Source: Dehalococcoidia bacterium UBA2158 (lineage in GTDB: Bacteria; Chloroflexota; Dehalococcoidia; Lucifugimonadales; UBA3495). From it: a stretch of DNA of 5,201 nucleotides. The position numbers and the translations under genes were made by a program. Location: contig DCWQ01000021.1 in assembly GCA_002328185.1 (NCBI GenBank), positions 1 to 5,201 on the forward strand, read 5' to 3'. Shown here in pieces: positions 1 to 5,201 of this stretch. Below the pieces are notes generated by a model, which made no database searches, was not told where the DNA came from, and was given only the letters and a program-made list of their open reading frames with translations. Each line of letters begins with the position of its first letter. Positions within the stretch are counted from its first letter, which is position 1.

Positions 1-989
1 GTGAAGCCGCGCACCCGCATCAGCCCGTGCAAGACACCGCTGCGCTCGTAGCGATAGACGGTGCCCAGCTCGGCAAACCGCAGCGGCAGCTCCCGGTAGC
101 TGTGCAGCGAGTTCCTGAAAATTTGGATGTGGAAGGGGCAGTTCATGGGCTTCAGGTAGTATTGGTTGTCGTCAATCTCCAGGGGGGCGAACATGCCTTC
201 CTGATAGAAATCCAGGTGCCCGCTGGTCTCCCAGAGCTGGGCCCGGCCGATGTGGGGAGAGTAGACGACGTCGTAGCCCAGCCGGTAGTGCAGCTCCTTC
301 CAGTAATCCTCTACCAGCGAACGAACGCGGCCTCCCTTGGGATGCCAGACGATCAGTCCGGGGCCGATCTCGTCGTGAACGCTAAATAGGTTCAGTTGGC
401 GGCCCAAGTTCCGGTGGTCACGGCGCTCGGCTTCTTCGAGCCGTTCCAGATGGTCGGCCAAGTCCTGTTCCGACTCGAAGGCCGTGCCGTAGATGCGTTG
501 CAGCATCGGGCGCTTCTCGTCGCCCCGCCAGTAGGCGCCGGCAACGCTGAGCAGCTTCATGGCCGGGATGTCCGACGTGCCGTGCACGTGGGGGCCTTGG
601 CACAGGTCAACGAACTCGTCATGCCGGTAGATGGAGATGACGGCATCGTCGGGCAAGTCCTCAATCAATTCGATCTTGTACGGTTGGTCGGAGAACATCT
701 TCTCGGCGTCGGCGCGGCTGAGGTCCTCTCGTTGGAAGGGAAAACCGCCGCTGATGGTCTCGTTCATCAACTTCTCGATCTCTTCCAGGTCTTCAGGAGT
801 GAAGGGCCGGGAGACCTCAAAGTCGTAGTAGAACCCGTCTTGGATGGGCGGGCCGATGCCCATCTTGGCTTCGGGAAATAGTTTCAGGACCGCGTCGGCC
901 ATCACGTGGGCGGCCGAATGGCGCATGGCGTTACGGTGGGCTTGGGCCTCGTCAACGCCCTCAGTTTCAAGGGAGCCGTGTTCTAACAT
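1..989 (-). CDS. thrS: Threonyl-tRNA synthetase, N-terminal part (TGS-less; cut by left window edge)
   Basis: This class II synthetase charges tRNA-Thr with threonine in the cytoplasm. Only the first 329 codons (plus two bases) are present. The protein starts almost directly at the editing (SAD) domain: H24-x3-H28 (HSAAH) and C130-x3-H134 (CQGPH) are the four metal-site residues of the Thr/Ala-tRNA editing fold, intact here. The catalytic core follows, with 'LKPMNCPFH' whose C284 corresponds to the first zinc ligand, and motif 2 beginning 'YRYERSG' (R313) and running to the window edge at 'LHGLMRVRGF'. The other two zinc ligands, motif 3 and the anticodon-binding domain lie outside. The roughly 60-residue N-terminal TGS domain of E. 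coli-type ThrS is absent. The ATG at 989 is preceded by AGGTG at rather short spacing; an upstream in-frame TTG exists but would add only 17 unconserved residues. PlsY lies upstream on the same strand, 150 bases away. Identity is very secure from motifs. Confidence 0.96.
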   Translation of the reverse strand, partial: MLEHGSLETEGVDEAQAHRNAMRHSAAHVMADAVLKLFPEAKMGIGPPIQDGFYYDFEVSRPFTPEDLEEIEKLMNETISGGFPFQREDLSRADAEKMFSDQPYKIELIEDLPDDAVISIYRHDEFVDLCQGPHVHGTSDIPAMKLLSVAGAYWRGDEKRPMLQRIYGTAFESEQDLADHLERLEEAERRDHRNLGRQLNLFSVHDEIGPGLIVWHPKGGRVRSLVEDYWKELHYRLGYDVVYSPHIGRAQLWETSGHLDFYQEGMFAPLEIDDNQYYLKPMNCPFHIQIFRNSLHSYRELPLRFAELGTVYRYERSGVLHGLMRVRGF

Positions 990-1020
990 CGCACCTACTC
1001 TGGGTTCATGGACCGGGGTT

Positions 1021-1074
1021 CGTAGCGGCGTAAGAAAATGCCGCGAACGCAATTATATCTTACGCCGCGCTACG
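1021..1074. repeat. Imperfect inverted repeat around the thrS -10 box
   Basis: The left arm (1021-1034, CGTAGCGGCGTAAG) is the reverse complement of the right arm (1059-1074) apart from two extra bases in the right arm. That gives 6 + 8 paired bases with a two-base bulge and a 24-base centre. The centre contains the TATAAT box of thrS (minus strand). If transcription starts just after that box, only the left arm is in the mRNA, so an operator-like DNA element is more likely than an RNA hairpin of thrS. In a transcript reading through from plsY both arms would be present and could fold. No T-run follows on the minus strand, so it is not a standard Rho-independent terminator. Its role is unknown. 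Confidence 0.7.
1052..1057 (-). promoter_or_regulatory. Probable -10 box of the thrS promoter
   Basis: A perfect TATAAT reads on the minus strand, about 63 bases upstream of the thrS ATG, in otherwise GC-rich DNA. No good -35 hexamer is found at 16-18 bases (the sequence there is GGGAGA-like), so an activator or an atypical promoter would be needed. The implied leader is about 55 bases, too short for a T-box. Confidence 0.5.
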
Positions 1075-1139
1075 TCTCCCTAGGAAAGAACTGCTGTGTC
1101 CACCGGAGGTAACTGCCCAGCCGAAGGGGCCAAGGGGCT

Positions 1140-1766
1140 CTAGCCAGCTAGTTCTAGGGATAGAGCTCGCCACTGCCGGGCCTTGATGTTGCTTAGGATT
1201 TGGTCCCGGATATTCAGAACGTGGGTGCCCGTGACCAACAGCGTCAGCAGCAGGCATAGACCCACCTGTTCCGCGCCTTGGCCGGTGACCCAAGGCAGAA
1301 TGTTCAGAAGGATGAACCCGAGCGCCGCGCCGAGGACCACGTTCCGCAGGAGCAGCATCACCAGGATGCTGGGGCCGGCTGTGATGACGGTGAGCCACGG
1401 CACGATGACCAACGAGATGCCAAAGATGGCCGCCGCGCCCTTGCCGCCCCGGAAATTCAAGAACACCGGCCAGTTGTGGCCGGCGACCACCAGGGGCGTG
1501 GTGATGAATAATGCCCAGTCGTCGATGCCCAACAGCCGGGGCACGGTCACGGCCAAGACGCCCTTGGCGGCGTCTACCAGCAGTACCGTGAGACCCGCCC
1601 ACGCGCCTACCCGGCGGTAGGCGTTCAGGGCTCCCACGTTGTGGCTGCCCACATCCCGGATGTCCTCGCCGTTGACCGCGCGCACCACGATGTAGGCCGT
1701 GGGAACGGATCCCAAGACATAGGCTGCCAGGGCCATCGAGATTACCGTGATTAGTTCAGGAATCAA
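1140..1766 (-). CDS. plsY: Acyl-phosphate:glycerol-3-phosphate acyltransferase PlsY
   Basis: PlsY transfers an acyl group from acyl-phosphate to glycerol-3-phosphate, making lysophosphatidic acid, the first step of membrane phospholipid synthesis (partner of PlsX). It is an integral inner-membrane protein. The 208-residue length is normal. Conserved blocks in order: 'LGSVPTAYIVVR' (S20, Y25, R29; motif 1), 'GSHNVGALNAYRRVG' (residues 40-54; motif 2), D65-x2-K68-G, and 'GHNWPVFLNFRGGKGA' (residues 96-111; motif 3). Hydrophobic segments lie near 5-28, 57-75, 84-102, 112-135, 138-158 and 166-186, some of them re-entrant or merged in the real fold. The start is uncertain: the frame opens with TTG at 1766, giving 17 residues before LGS as in other PlsY, with only a weak GGA upstream; an in-frame ATG at 1736 would leave a very short first helix and has no ribosome site. 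Motif 2 is unusual, with His and Leu where Gly and Thr are typical (GSGNxGxTN). It lies upstream of thrS on the same strand and divergent from the hydrolase operon. Confidence 0.93.
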   Translation of the reverse strand: MIPELITVISMALAAYVLGSVPTAYIVVRAVNGEDIRDVGSHNVGALNAYRRVGAWAGLTVLLVDAAKGVLAVTVPRLLGIDDWALFITTPLVVAGHNWPVFLNFRGGKGAAAIFGISLVIVPWLTVITAGPSILVMLLLRNVVLGAALGFILLNILPWVTGQGAEQVGLCLLLTLLVTGTHVLNIRDQILSNIKARQWRALSLELAG

Positions 1767-1849
1767 ATCATTAAATCCGTGCTGAGTCCTCTATTACCAG
1801 CATAACCCTCCGCAGATTGGAGCGCCAATTCAACTTCCTGCGCACCTTC

Positions 1850-1875
1850 GTCATTCCGGAGAAGGCCGGAATCGA
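1850..1875. repeat. Dispersed hairpin repeat, copy 1
   Basis: A 26-base element begins GTCATTCCGG and ends CCGGAATCGA. The arms ATTCCGG (1853-1859) and CCGGAAT (1866-1872) pair perfectly around AGAAGG. It matches copy 2 near the window end at 21 of 26 positions. At the sixth pair of the stem the G-C here replaces an A-T in copy 2, a compensatory change that keeps the hairpin. REP-like intergenic palindrome; function unknown. Confidence 0.8.
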
Positions 1876-2005
1876 TGGAGCTTGCAGAAGACTTATGGAT
1901 GCCCGTAGCACCAGGGTTTGTAACTGGCTCGTTGTCGATTCCACTCTGGTGATAAGGATTGGCCGGTTTATTGGATGTTGGTCTGACTAAAGCGGTGTGC
2001 CAGAG

Positions 2006-2034
2006 TGCACTTATAGCCCGGCCACAGGTATAAT
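2006..2034 (+). promoter_or_regulatory. Probable promoter of the CE7 hydrolase operon
   Basis: A perfect TATAAT box at 2029-2034 sits 37 bases before the chosen start codon. At 17 bases spacing the -35 position reads TGCACT, which shares only three bases with TTGACA. The -35 coincides with a perfect 8-base palindrome AGTGCACT (2004-2011), and arms GTTGGTC (1977-1983) and GACCAAC (2039-2045) flank the whole promoter. This would suit a regulated promoter, but chance cannot be excluded for such short arms. Confidence 0.5.
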
Positions 2035-2061
2035 CACCGACCAACGATACATGGAATGAAT

Positions 2062-2065
2062 GGAG
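2062..2065 (+). promoter_or_regulatory. Shine-Dalgarno site that decides the start of the first CE7 gene
   Basis: GGAG lies five bases before the ATG at 2071. The in-frame ATG at 2056 lies upstream of this site and has no ribosome site of its own, so 2071 is the better start. Confidence 0.75.
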
Positions 2066-2070
2066 AACGC

Positions 2071-3009
2071 ATGGCCACCGAACAAGACCTTCAAGAATTC
2101 GAGACCCAGGTAACCTGCCCCGATGACTTTGATGATTTCTGGAGTGGCACGCTGGAGTCGCTCACCGGAATCTCGCTCAAGCCGGTGATCACTGCCGAAC
2201 CGATTCGCAGCAACGAAGACGCCCACGTATTCAGCGTCACTTACCTGAGCCTCGGCGGCCTGGAGATATCGGCCTGGTATAGCCTGCCAATCCAGGGCGA
2301 AGGCCCGTTCCCGGCCGTGATCAACTTCCCTGGCTACAAGTCGGAGCCCCCGGTCCGCCGCGACTGGGCCAAGAAAGGCGTGGCCGTGCTGTCGGTGGCG
2401 GTGCGGGGCAAGCTGAAGAGCAGCTCCGAGTTCAACCCCGGCTATCCCGGTCTGCTCACATCGGGACTGGAGAGCAAGGAGAACTACGGCTACAGGGGGG
2501 TTATCTCCGACTGCGTGCGCGGCGTCGATTTTCTGCGCTCCCGTCCAGAGATAGACCCAGAGCGTATCTACGCCTGTGGCAGCAGCCAGGGTGGCGGTCT
2601 AACCCTGATAGCTTCGGCATTGCGTCCGGAGATCAAAGGCGGGGTTGCCGGGTACCCGTTCCTTTGCTGCTACCCCGAGTCGATGACCATGTTCCGCTCC
2701 TATCCTTACGATGAGTTGGCCTGCTACGTTCGGGCGTATCCTGACGAAGAAGAGCAAATGCTGGACACCCTGCGCTACTTCGACGCTGTGAACTTCGCTC
2801 CCAGGATCAAGTGCCCGATGGTGGTGGGCATCGCCCTGGACGACGAAGTCTGCCCGCCCGAGACCAGCTATGCGGCCTACCAAGCGTTGACCGGCCACAA
2901 AGAACTGTGGCTGTTTCCCAATTCAGGACACGGCAACGCCCACGACTATCCGGGCCAGGAAAGGGCTTGGCTGGAGGGCCAGATTGGCTTGTCGGCGGTC
3001 AAATCATGA
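2071..3009 (+). CDS. CE7-family esterase (acetyl-xylan esterase / cephalosporin-C deacetylase type), active-looking
   Basis: A cytoplasmic alpha/beta hydrolase of 312 residues without signal peptide. Known CE7 enzymes remove acetyl groups from xylo-oligosaccharides, cephalosporin C and small esters, and assemble as hexamers with inward-facing active sites. From memory of the Thermotoga and Bacillus enzymes, collinear landmarks are 'FDDFW' at the N-terminus, 'GPFPAVINFPGY' (Y89, oxyanion tyrosine), 'YPGLLTSGL', 'ISDCVRGVDFL', 'GSSQGGG' with nucleophile Ser172 and oxyanion Gln173, 'PFLCCYPES', 'LRYFDAVNFAPRIKCP', 'DDEVCPPETSYAAYQAL' with Asp258 (or Asp257), and 'FPNSGHGNAH' with His287. Two family signatures are altered: RGQ is R112-G113-K114, and the usual HE after the catalytic His is HG. 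The triad is complete, so esterase activity is expected, but the true substrate is unknown. The start at 2071 is chosen over 2056 for its Shine-Dalgarno. It is the first gene of an operon, overlapping the next gene by ATGA. Confidence 0.9.
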   Translation: MATEQDLQEFETQVTCPDDFDDFWSGTLESLTGISLKPVITAEPIRSNEDAHVFSVTYLSLGGLEISAWYSLPIQGEGPFPAVINFPGYKSEPPVRRDWAKKGVAVLSVAVRGKLKSSSEFNPGYPGLLTSGLESKENYGYRGVISDCVRGVDFLRSRPEIDPERIYACGSSQGGGLTLIASALRPEIKGGVAGYPFLCCYPESMTMFRSYPYDELACYVRAYPDEEEQMLDTLRYFDAVNFAPRIKCPMVVGIALDDEVCPPETSYAAYQALTGHKELWLFPNSGHGNAHDYPGQERAWLEGQIGLSAVKS

Positions 3010-3884
3010 CCACTGCAGCCAACCGGTTCTGGAGTCAGACCGAGGCCATCCTGGACGAAGTTCCGGTCGATGTCCAACTGCACCGTGATGATTTCTACTC
3101 CCAGCCGGATTGGGACGTTTTCCAGATGCGGTACACCTCGGCCGACGGCTATTGGCTATACGCCTGGCTGTCGGTGCCCAAGGGCAATGGGCCATTTCCG
3201 GCCATCGTCCGCATGCCCGATTACGCCAGCGTTCACGACATTGTCTACACTCCGCTCCGGGAACGAGTGGTGGTTATGAACCCCACATTCCGGGGTCAAC
3301 GGCTGAGCGATCACAGCATTCAGGCCGAGTTTCCGGGTCTGCTTACCGAAGGCATCGCGGACACCGAGACATATATTATGCGCCGGGTTTTCGCCGATGC
3401 TCTGCGGGGGTTTGACGCCTTGCTGGCGCAGGACCAGGCTATTATCGGGAACATCGCGGTCATCGGCGCCGGTCTTGGCGGGGCACTGGCCCTGGCCGTT
3501 GCCGCCCGCCGGATAGCAGTCCACGCTGTCGCCGCCAACACCCCCATGGCGCTGGGCAACCCGGCGTCGCTGGCGAAGGGGCTGGCTTATCCGCTGGCCG
3601 AGTTGAACGACTACTTGAGGCTCTATCCAGACCGCAGGGATGCCGTTAAGCAGAACACAGCCGACCTGGACCCGCTCAAGATAGCCCGCAGGATAACCGC
3701 GCCGGTGCTGCTCAGCGTTGGCATCAACGACACGGGTCTATGCCCCGTGGCCTTTGGAGAGAAGTTGGCGGGACAGATCTCGGACTGTGACTTCCGGGCC
3801 TACCACGGGGCGTCCGAGGGTGGCGGCCATGAACACGCCCAGATACAGCAATCTTGGCTGTCGGACAAGTTGGGCCTAGGCTGA
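3006..3884 (+). CDS. CE7-family paralogue lacking the catalytic Ser and His (probable pseudoenzyme)
   Basis: A protein of 292 residues homologous to the preceding one along its whole length: both have an N-terminal 'FWS', 'GPFPA', 'FPGLLTEGI / YPGLLTSGL', a following DA/DC-(L/V)RG-(F/V)D helix, 'YP' blocks and a C-terminal 'WL'. It keeps the CE7 signature R96-G97-Q98, the oxyanion Tyr73, the acid Asp242 ('SVGINDTGLCP') and a Glu271 matching the HE signature. However, the nucleophile elbow reads G154-A-G156-L-G-G, so Ser is Gly and the oxyanion Gln is Leu. In a gap-free alignment the catalytic His is Ser270 ('GASEGGGHEH'). His267, His275 and His277 lie nearby, but without a nucleophile normal esterase chemistry is not expected. 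The frame is intact, with no stop or frameshift. The start ATG overlaps the upstream stop (ATGA), so translation is probably coupled and the two proteins made together. It is shorter at the N-terminus than typical CE7. A structural or regulatory partner of the upstream enzyme, or a ligand-binding protein, are possible roles. Confidence 0.87.
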   Translation: MTTAANRFWSQTEAILDEVPVDVQLHRDDFYSQPDWDVFQMRYTSADGYWLYAWLSVPKGNGPFPAIVRMPDYASVHDIVYTPLRERVVVMNPTFRGQRLSDHSIQAEFPGLLTEGIADTETYIMRRVFADALRGFDALLAQDQAIIGNIAVIGAGLGGALALAVAARRIAVHAVAANTPMALGNPASLAKGLAYPLAELNDYLRLYPDRRDAVKQNTADLDPLKIARRITAPVLLSVGINDTGLCPVAFGEKLAGQISDCDFRAYHGASEGGGHEHAQIQQSWLSDKLGLG

Positions 3885-3935
3885 TATTTCGCCTCCCAGA
3901 TGTGCTGGAACGGCTGGGGTTGGACGGTTGCCTGC

Positions 3936-3944
3936 TGATATAAT
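3936..3944 (+). promoter_or_regulatory. Probable extended -10 promoter of prfB
   Basis: TGATATAAT combines a perfect TATAAT (3939-3944) with an upstream TG dinucleotide, the extended -10 form that needs no good -35. None is found at the usual spacing; TTGGAC at 3920-3925 is too close. It lies 47 bases before the prfB start, in the gap after the hydrolase operon, so prfB can be transcribed independently. Confidence 0.6.
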
Positions 3945-3990
3945 CGAAGACGCGTGAACCGCAATATTCAGCACTGGAGAACACCCGACC

Positions 3991-5089
3991 ATGGAGCAAC
4001 TAAGACAACATCTATCGACCCTCAATCAAAAGATCATGTCGGTGGTGGAGCGTCTTTGACCTGGCCGGTAAAGAAGACGCCATAAGCGTCATGGAGCGCG
4101 AGGCGGGAGAACCGGGCTACTGGGACGACCACCAAACCGCGCAGCAGAAGATGCAACAACTGGGCCGTCTGAAGGACACCGTGACCCTCTGGCGGGACCT
4201 GGAATCCCGCTCTCAAAACCTGGTGGAATTGACCGAGCTGGCCCTGGCCGAGGACGACCCTTCCCTTCAAGAACAGTTGGAATTTGAGTCTGAAGAACTG
4301 GCCACAGCCTTGGCCCGGGAAGAGATCAACCTCACCCTCTCCGGCCCCTATGATGACCGGCCCGCCATAGTGAGCATCCACGCCGGCGCCGGCGGCACCG
4401 ATGCTCAGGACTGGGCCGAGATGTTGCTGCAGATGTATTGCCAATGGGCTGAGGCCCGCAAGCGGCCCTACGATGTCATGGACCTTTCTTATGGCGAGGA
4501 AGCCGGGCTGCGCGGGGCAACCTTGGAGATCGGCGGGGCCCATGCCTTCGGCTACCTGATCGCCGAGCAGGGCGTACACCGCCTGGTGCGGCTTTCACCC
4601 TACGACCCCAACAACCTGCGCCAGACGTCTTTCGCCCAGGTGGAGATTCTGCCCACCTCCGAAGACGACCCCGAGGTGGAGATACGCTCGGAAGACATCA
4701 AGATGGACACCTTCCGCTCCAGCGGTCCCGGCGGCCAGAACGTGCAGAAGGTAGCCTCGGCGGTGCGGCTGACCCACACACCCACTGGCATCGTGGTCTC
4801 GTGCCAGAACGAGCGCTCTCAGCACCAGAACCGGGAGTACGCCATCCGCATCCTGAAGGCCAGGTTGCTGGCCCGGCAGGAAGAAGAAAAAGCCAAAGAG
4901 GTGGCCGGTATGCGGGGCCAGCGTAAGGCCGCTGAGTGGGGCAGTCAGATCCGAAGTTATGTGCTCCACCCCTACAAATCCGTCAAAGACCACCGCACTA
5001 ACCTGCAAAGCACCAACCCAGACGCAGTACTGGGCGGGGATATAGACAAGTTCATCGAAGCCTATTTGATGTCCAAGGTTGGGGAGTAG
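3991..5089 (+). CDS. prfB: Peptide chain release factor 2, expressed by programmed +1 frameshift
   Basis: RF2 ends translation at UGA and UAA by reading the stop codon in the ribosomal A site and triggering peptidyl-tRNA hydrolysis. The gene is two frames: codons 1-22 from ATG 3991 to CTT 4054-4056, an in-frame TGA at 4057-4059, then the +1 frame from GAC 4058 to TAG 5087-5089. Joined, the product is 365 residues, the standard RF2 length. An alpha-helical, Glu/Gln-rich N-terminal domain runs to about residue 115. The 'HAGAGGTDAQDW' core block follows, then the stop-reading loop S202-P203-Y204 with 'LRQTSF' (Q211), and the catalytic GGQ at 247-249 in 'SSGPGGQNVQK'. The C-terminus has 'CQNERSQHQN' and 'WGSQIRSYVL'. 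SPY replaces the usual SPF, and Gln211 replaces the usual His of HTS. GGAG at 3976-3979 lies 11 bases before the start. The gene ends in TAG, an RF1 codon, so its own termination does not depend on RF2. An internal ATG at 4091 would lose the first 33 residues and is not the likely start. Confidence 0.95.
4047..4060 (+). promoter_or_regulatory. prfB programmed +1 frameshift site (autoregulation)
   Basis: An internal Shine-Dalgarno-like GGAG (4047-4050) is followed by a three-base spacer CGT, the slippery codon CTT, the stop TGA and then C. The order and the three-base spacing match the known E. coli prfB site (SD-like purines, three bases, CTT TGA C). In the known mechanism, low RF2 leaves the ribosome paused at UGA and it slips to the +1 frame; high RF2 terminates it, giving a short 22-residue product. 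This establishes that the two frames are one gene and not a disrupted one. Confidence 0.95.
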
Positions 5090-5118
5090 GCTCTAAGAAA
5101 GCCCACCGGGCCCCAACC

Positions 5119-5144
5119 GTCATTCCAGCGAAAGCTGGAATCCA
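5119..5144. repeat. Dispersed hairpin repeat, copy 2 (GNRA tetraloop)
   Basis: A perfect 8-base stem, ATTCCAGC (5122-5129) with GCTGGAAT (5134-5141), closes a GAAA tetraloop, with flanks GTC and CCA. It lies 29 bases after the prfB stop. No T-run follows, so it is not a classic terminator, though it could protect the mRNA 3' end. Homologous to the element in the plsY upstream spacer. Confidence 0.85.
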
Positions 5145-5184
5145 CGGCGCCACCGCACGAACATCTTGTCTGACCCGGCCTACA

Positions 5185-5201
5185 TGGATTCCGGCCTTCG
5201 C
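5185..5201. repeat. Dispersed hairpin repeat, copy 3, inverted and cut by the window edge
   Basis: TGGATTCCGGCCTTCGC is the reverse complement of 17 terminal positions of the repeat; it differs from copy 2 only at the two positions where copy 1 also differs (GAAG loop, C in the stem). It faces copy 2 across a 40-base spacer, an arrangement like paired REP elements. The missing remainder should continue with CGGAAT just beyond the window. Confidence 0.7.

Larger units (their letters stand above)
1767..2070. other. Divergent intergenic spacer between plsY and the hydrolase operon
   Basis: No convincing gene lies in these 304 bases. A 93-codon minus-strand frame crosses it (1763-2044) but has low-complexity polar composition, no ribosome site, no recognisable motif, and contains the hairpin repeat. 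The spacer holds that repeat (1850-1875), the rightward promoter (-10 at 2029-2034) and several short inverted repeats near it. A weak leftward promoter for plsY is possible (TTGGCG, 18 bases, TATGCT on the minus strand, about 1828-1799), but the match is poor. Confidence 0.6.

Noticed and set aside
27..881. Plus-strand frames opposite thrS (and similar long antisense frames at 1060-1620, 2599-2898, 4034-4579 and 4595-5008)
   Set aside because: All are GC-driven shadows of thrS, plsY, CE7 and prfB; none has motif support or a ribosome site.
1075..1139. Terminator between plsY and thrS
   Set aside because: Only three- to four-base GC stems and no T-run on the minus strand.
990..1140. T-box riboswitch in the thrS leader
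   Set aside because: No T-box-like sequence or antiterminator fold is seen, and the leader implied by the -10 box is about 55 bases.
1763..2044. Minus-strand frame of 93 codons upstream of plsY
   Set aside because: No ribosome site or motif, composition unlike the neighbours, and it contains the hairpin repeat and the promoter region of the hydrolase operon.
2811..3005. Possible 65-residue N-terminal extension of the second CE7 protein
   Set aside because: It lies in the coding region of the first gene in another frame, its Arg/Pro-rich sequence has no CE7 similarity, and homology begins right after the ATG at 3006.
4057..4059. In-frame TGA early in prfB suggesting a broken gene
   Set aside because: It is the programmed frameshift stop, with the SD-like site, CTT slippery codon and normal product length on joining.
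5099..5112. GCCC-ACC-GGGC hairpin after prfB as a Rho-independent terminator
   Set aside because: The stem is only four to five bases and no T-run follows.

Overview
The window is GC-rich bacterial chromosomal DNA. It carries three housekeeping genes (thrS, plsY, prfB) and, between them, a two-gene accessory operon. An N-terminally short ThrS without a TGS domain, an RF2 with a '...GPGGQNVQKVASAVRLTH' core and GNRA-type intergenic hairpin repeats fit a Chloroflexota-like lineage (Dehalococcoidia/SAR202 type). That placement is inference from sequence flavour, not from a database search.

Layout. Positions 1-989 (minus) hold the N-terminal 329 residues of threonyl-tRNA synthetase, cut by the left window edge inside class II motif 2. 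Positions 990-1139 are its leader, with a TATAAT box set inside a long imperfect inverted repeat. Positions 1140-1766 (minus) encode PlsY, the membrane acyl-phosphate:glycerol-3-phosphate acyltransferase. The divergent spacer up to 2070 holds a hairpin repeat and a promoter firing rightwards. Positions 2071-3009 and 3006-3884 (plus) encode two homologous alpha/beta hydrolases of the acetyl-xylan esterase / cephalosporin-C deacetylase family (CE7), overlapping by ATGA. Positions 3991-5089 (plus) encode peptide chain release factor 2, whose reading frame is joined by a programmed +1 frameshift at CTT-TGA-C. The last 110 bases hold two more copies of the hairpin repeat in opposite orientation, the last cut by the window edge.

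The most interesting system is the CE7 pair. The upstream protein has a recognisable Ser-Asp-His triad but altered family signature residues. The downstream protein keeps the RGQ signature and the Asp, but its nucleophile Ser is Gly, its oxyanion Gln is Leu and its catalytic His is Ser. It therefore looks like a pseudoenzyme, translationally coupled to an active-looking paralogue in a family known to form hexamers. The second point of interest is the release factor: its stop-codon-reading tripeptide is SPY instead of SPF and the nearby conserved His is Gln.
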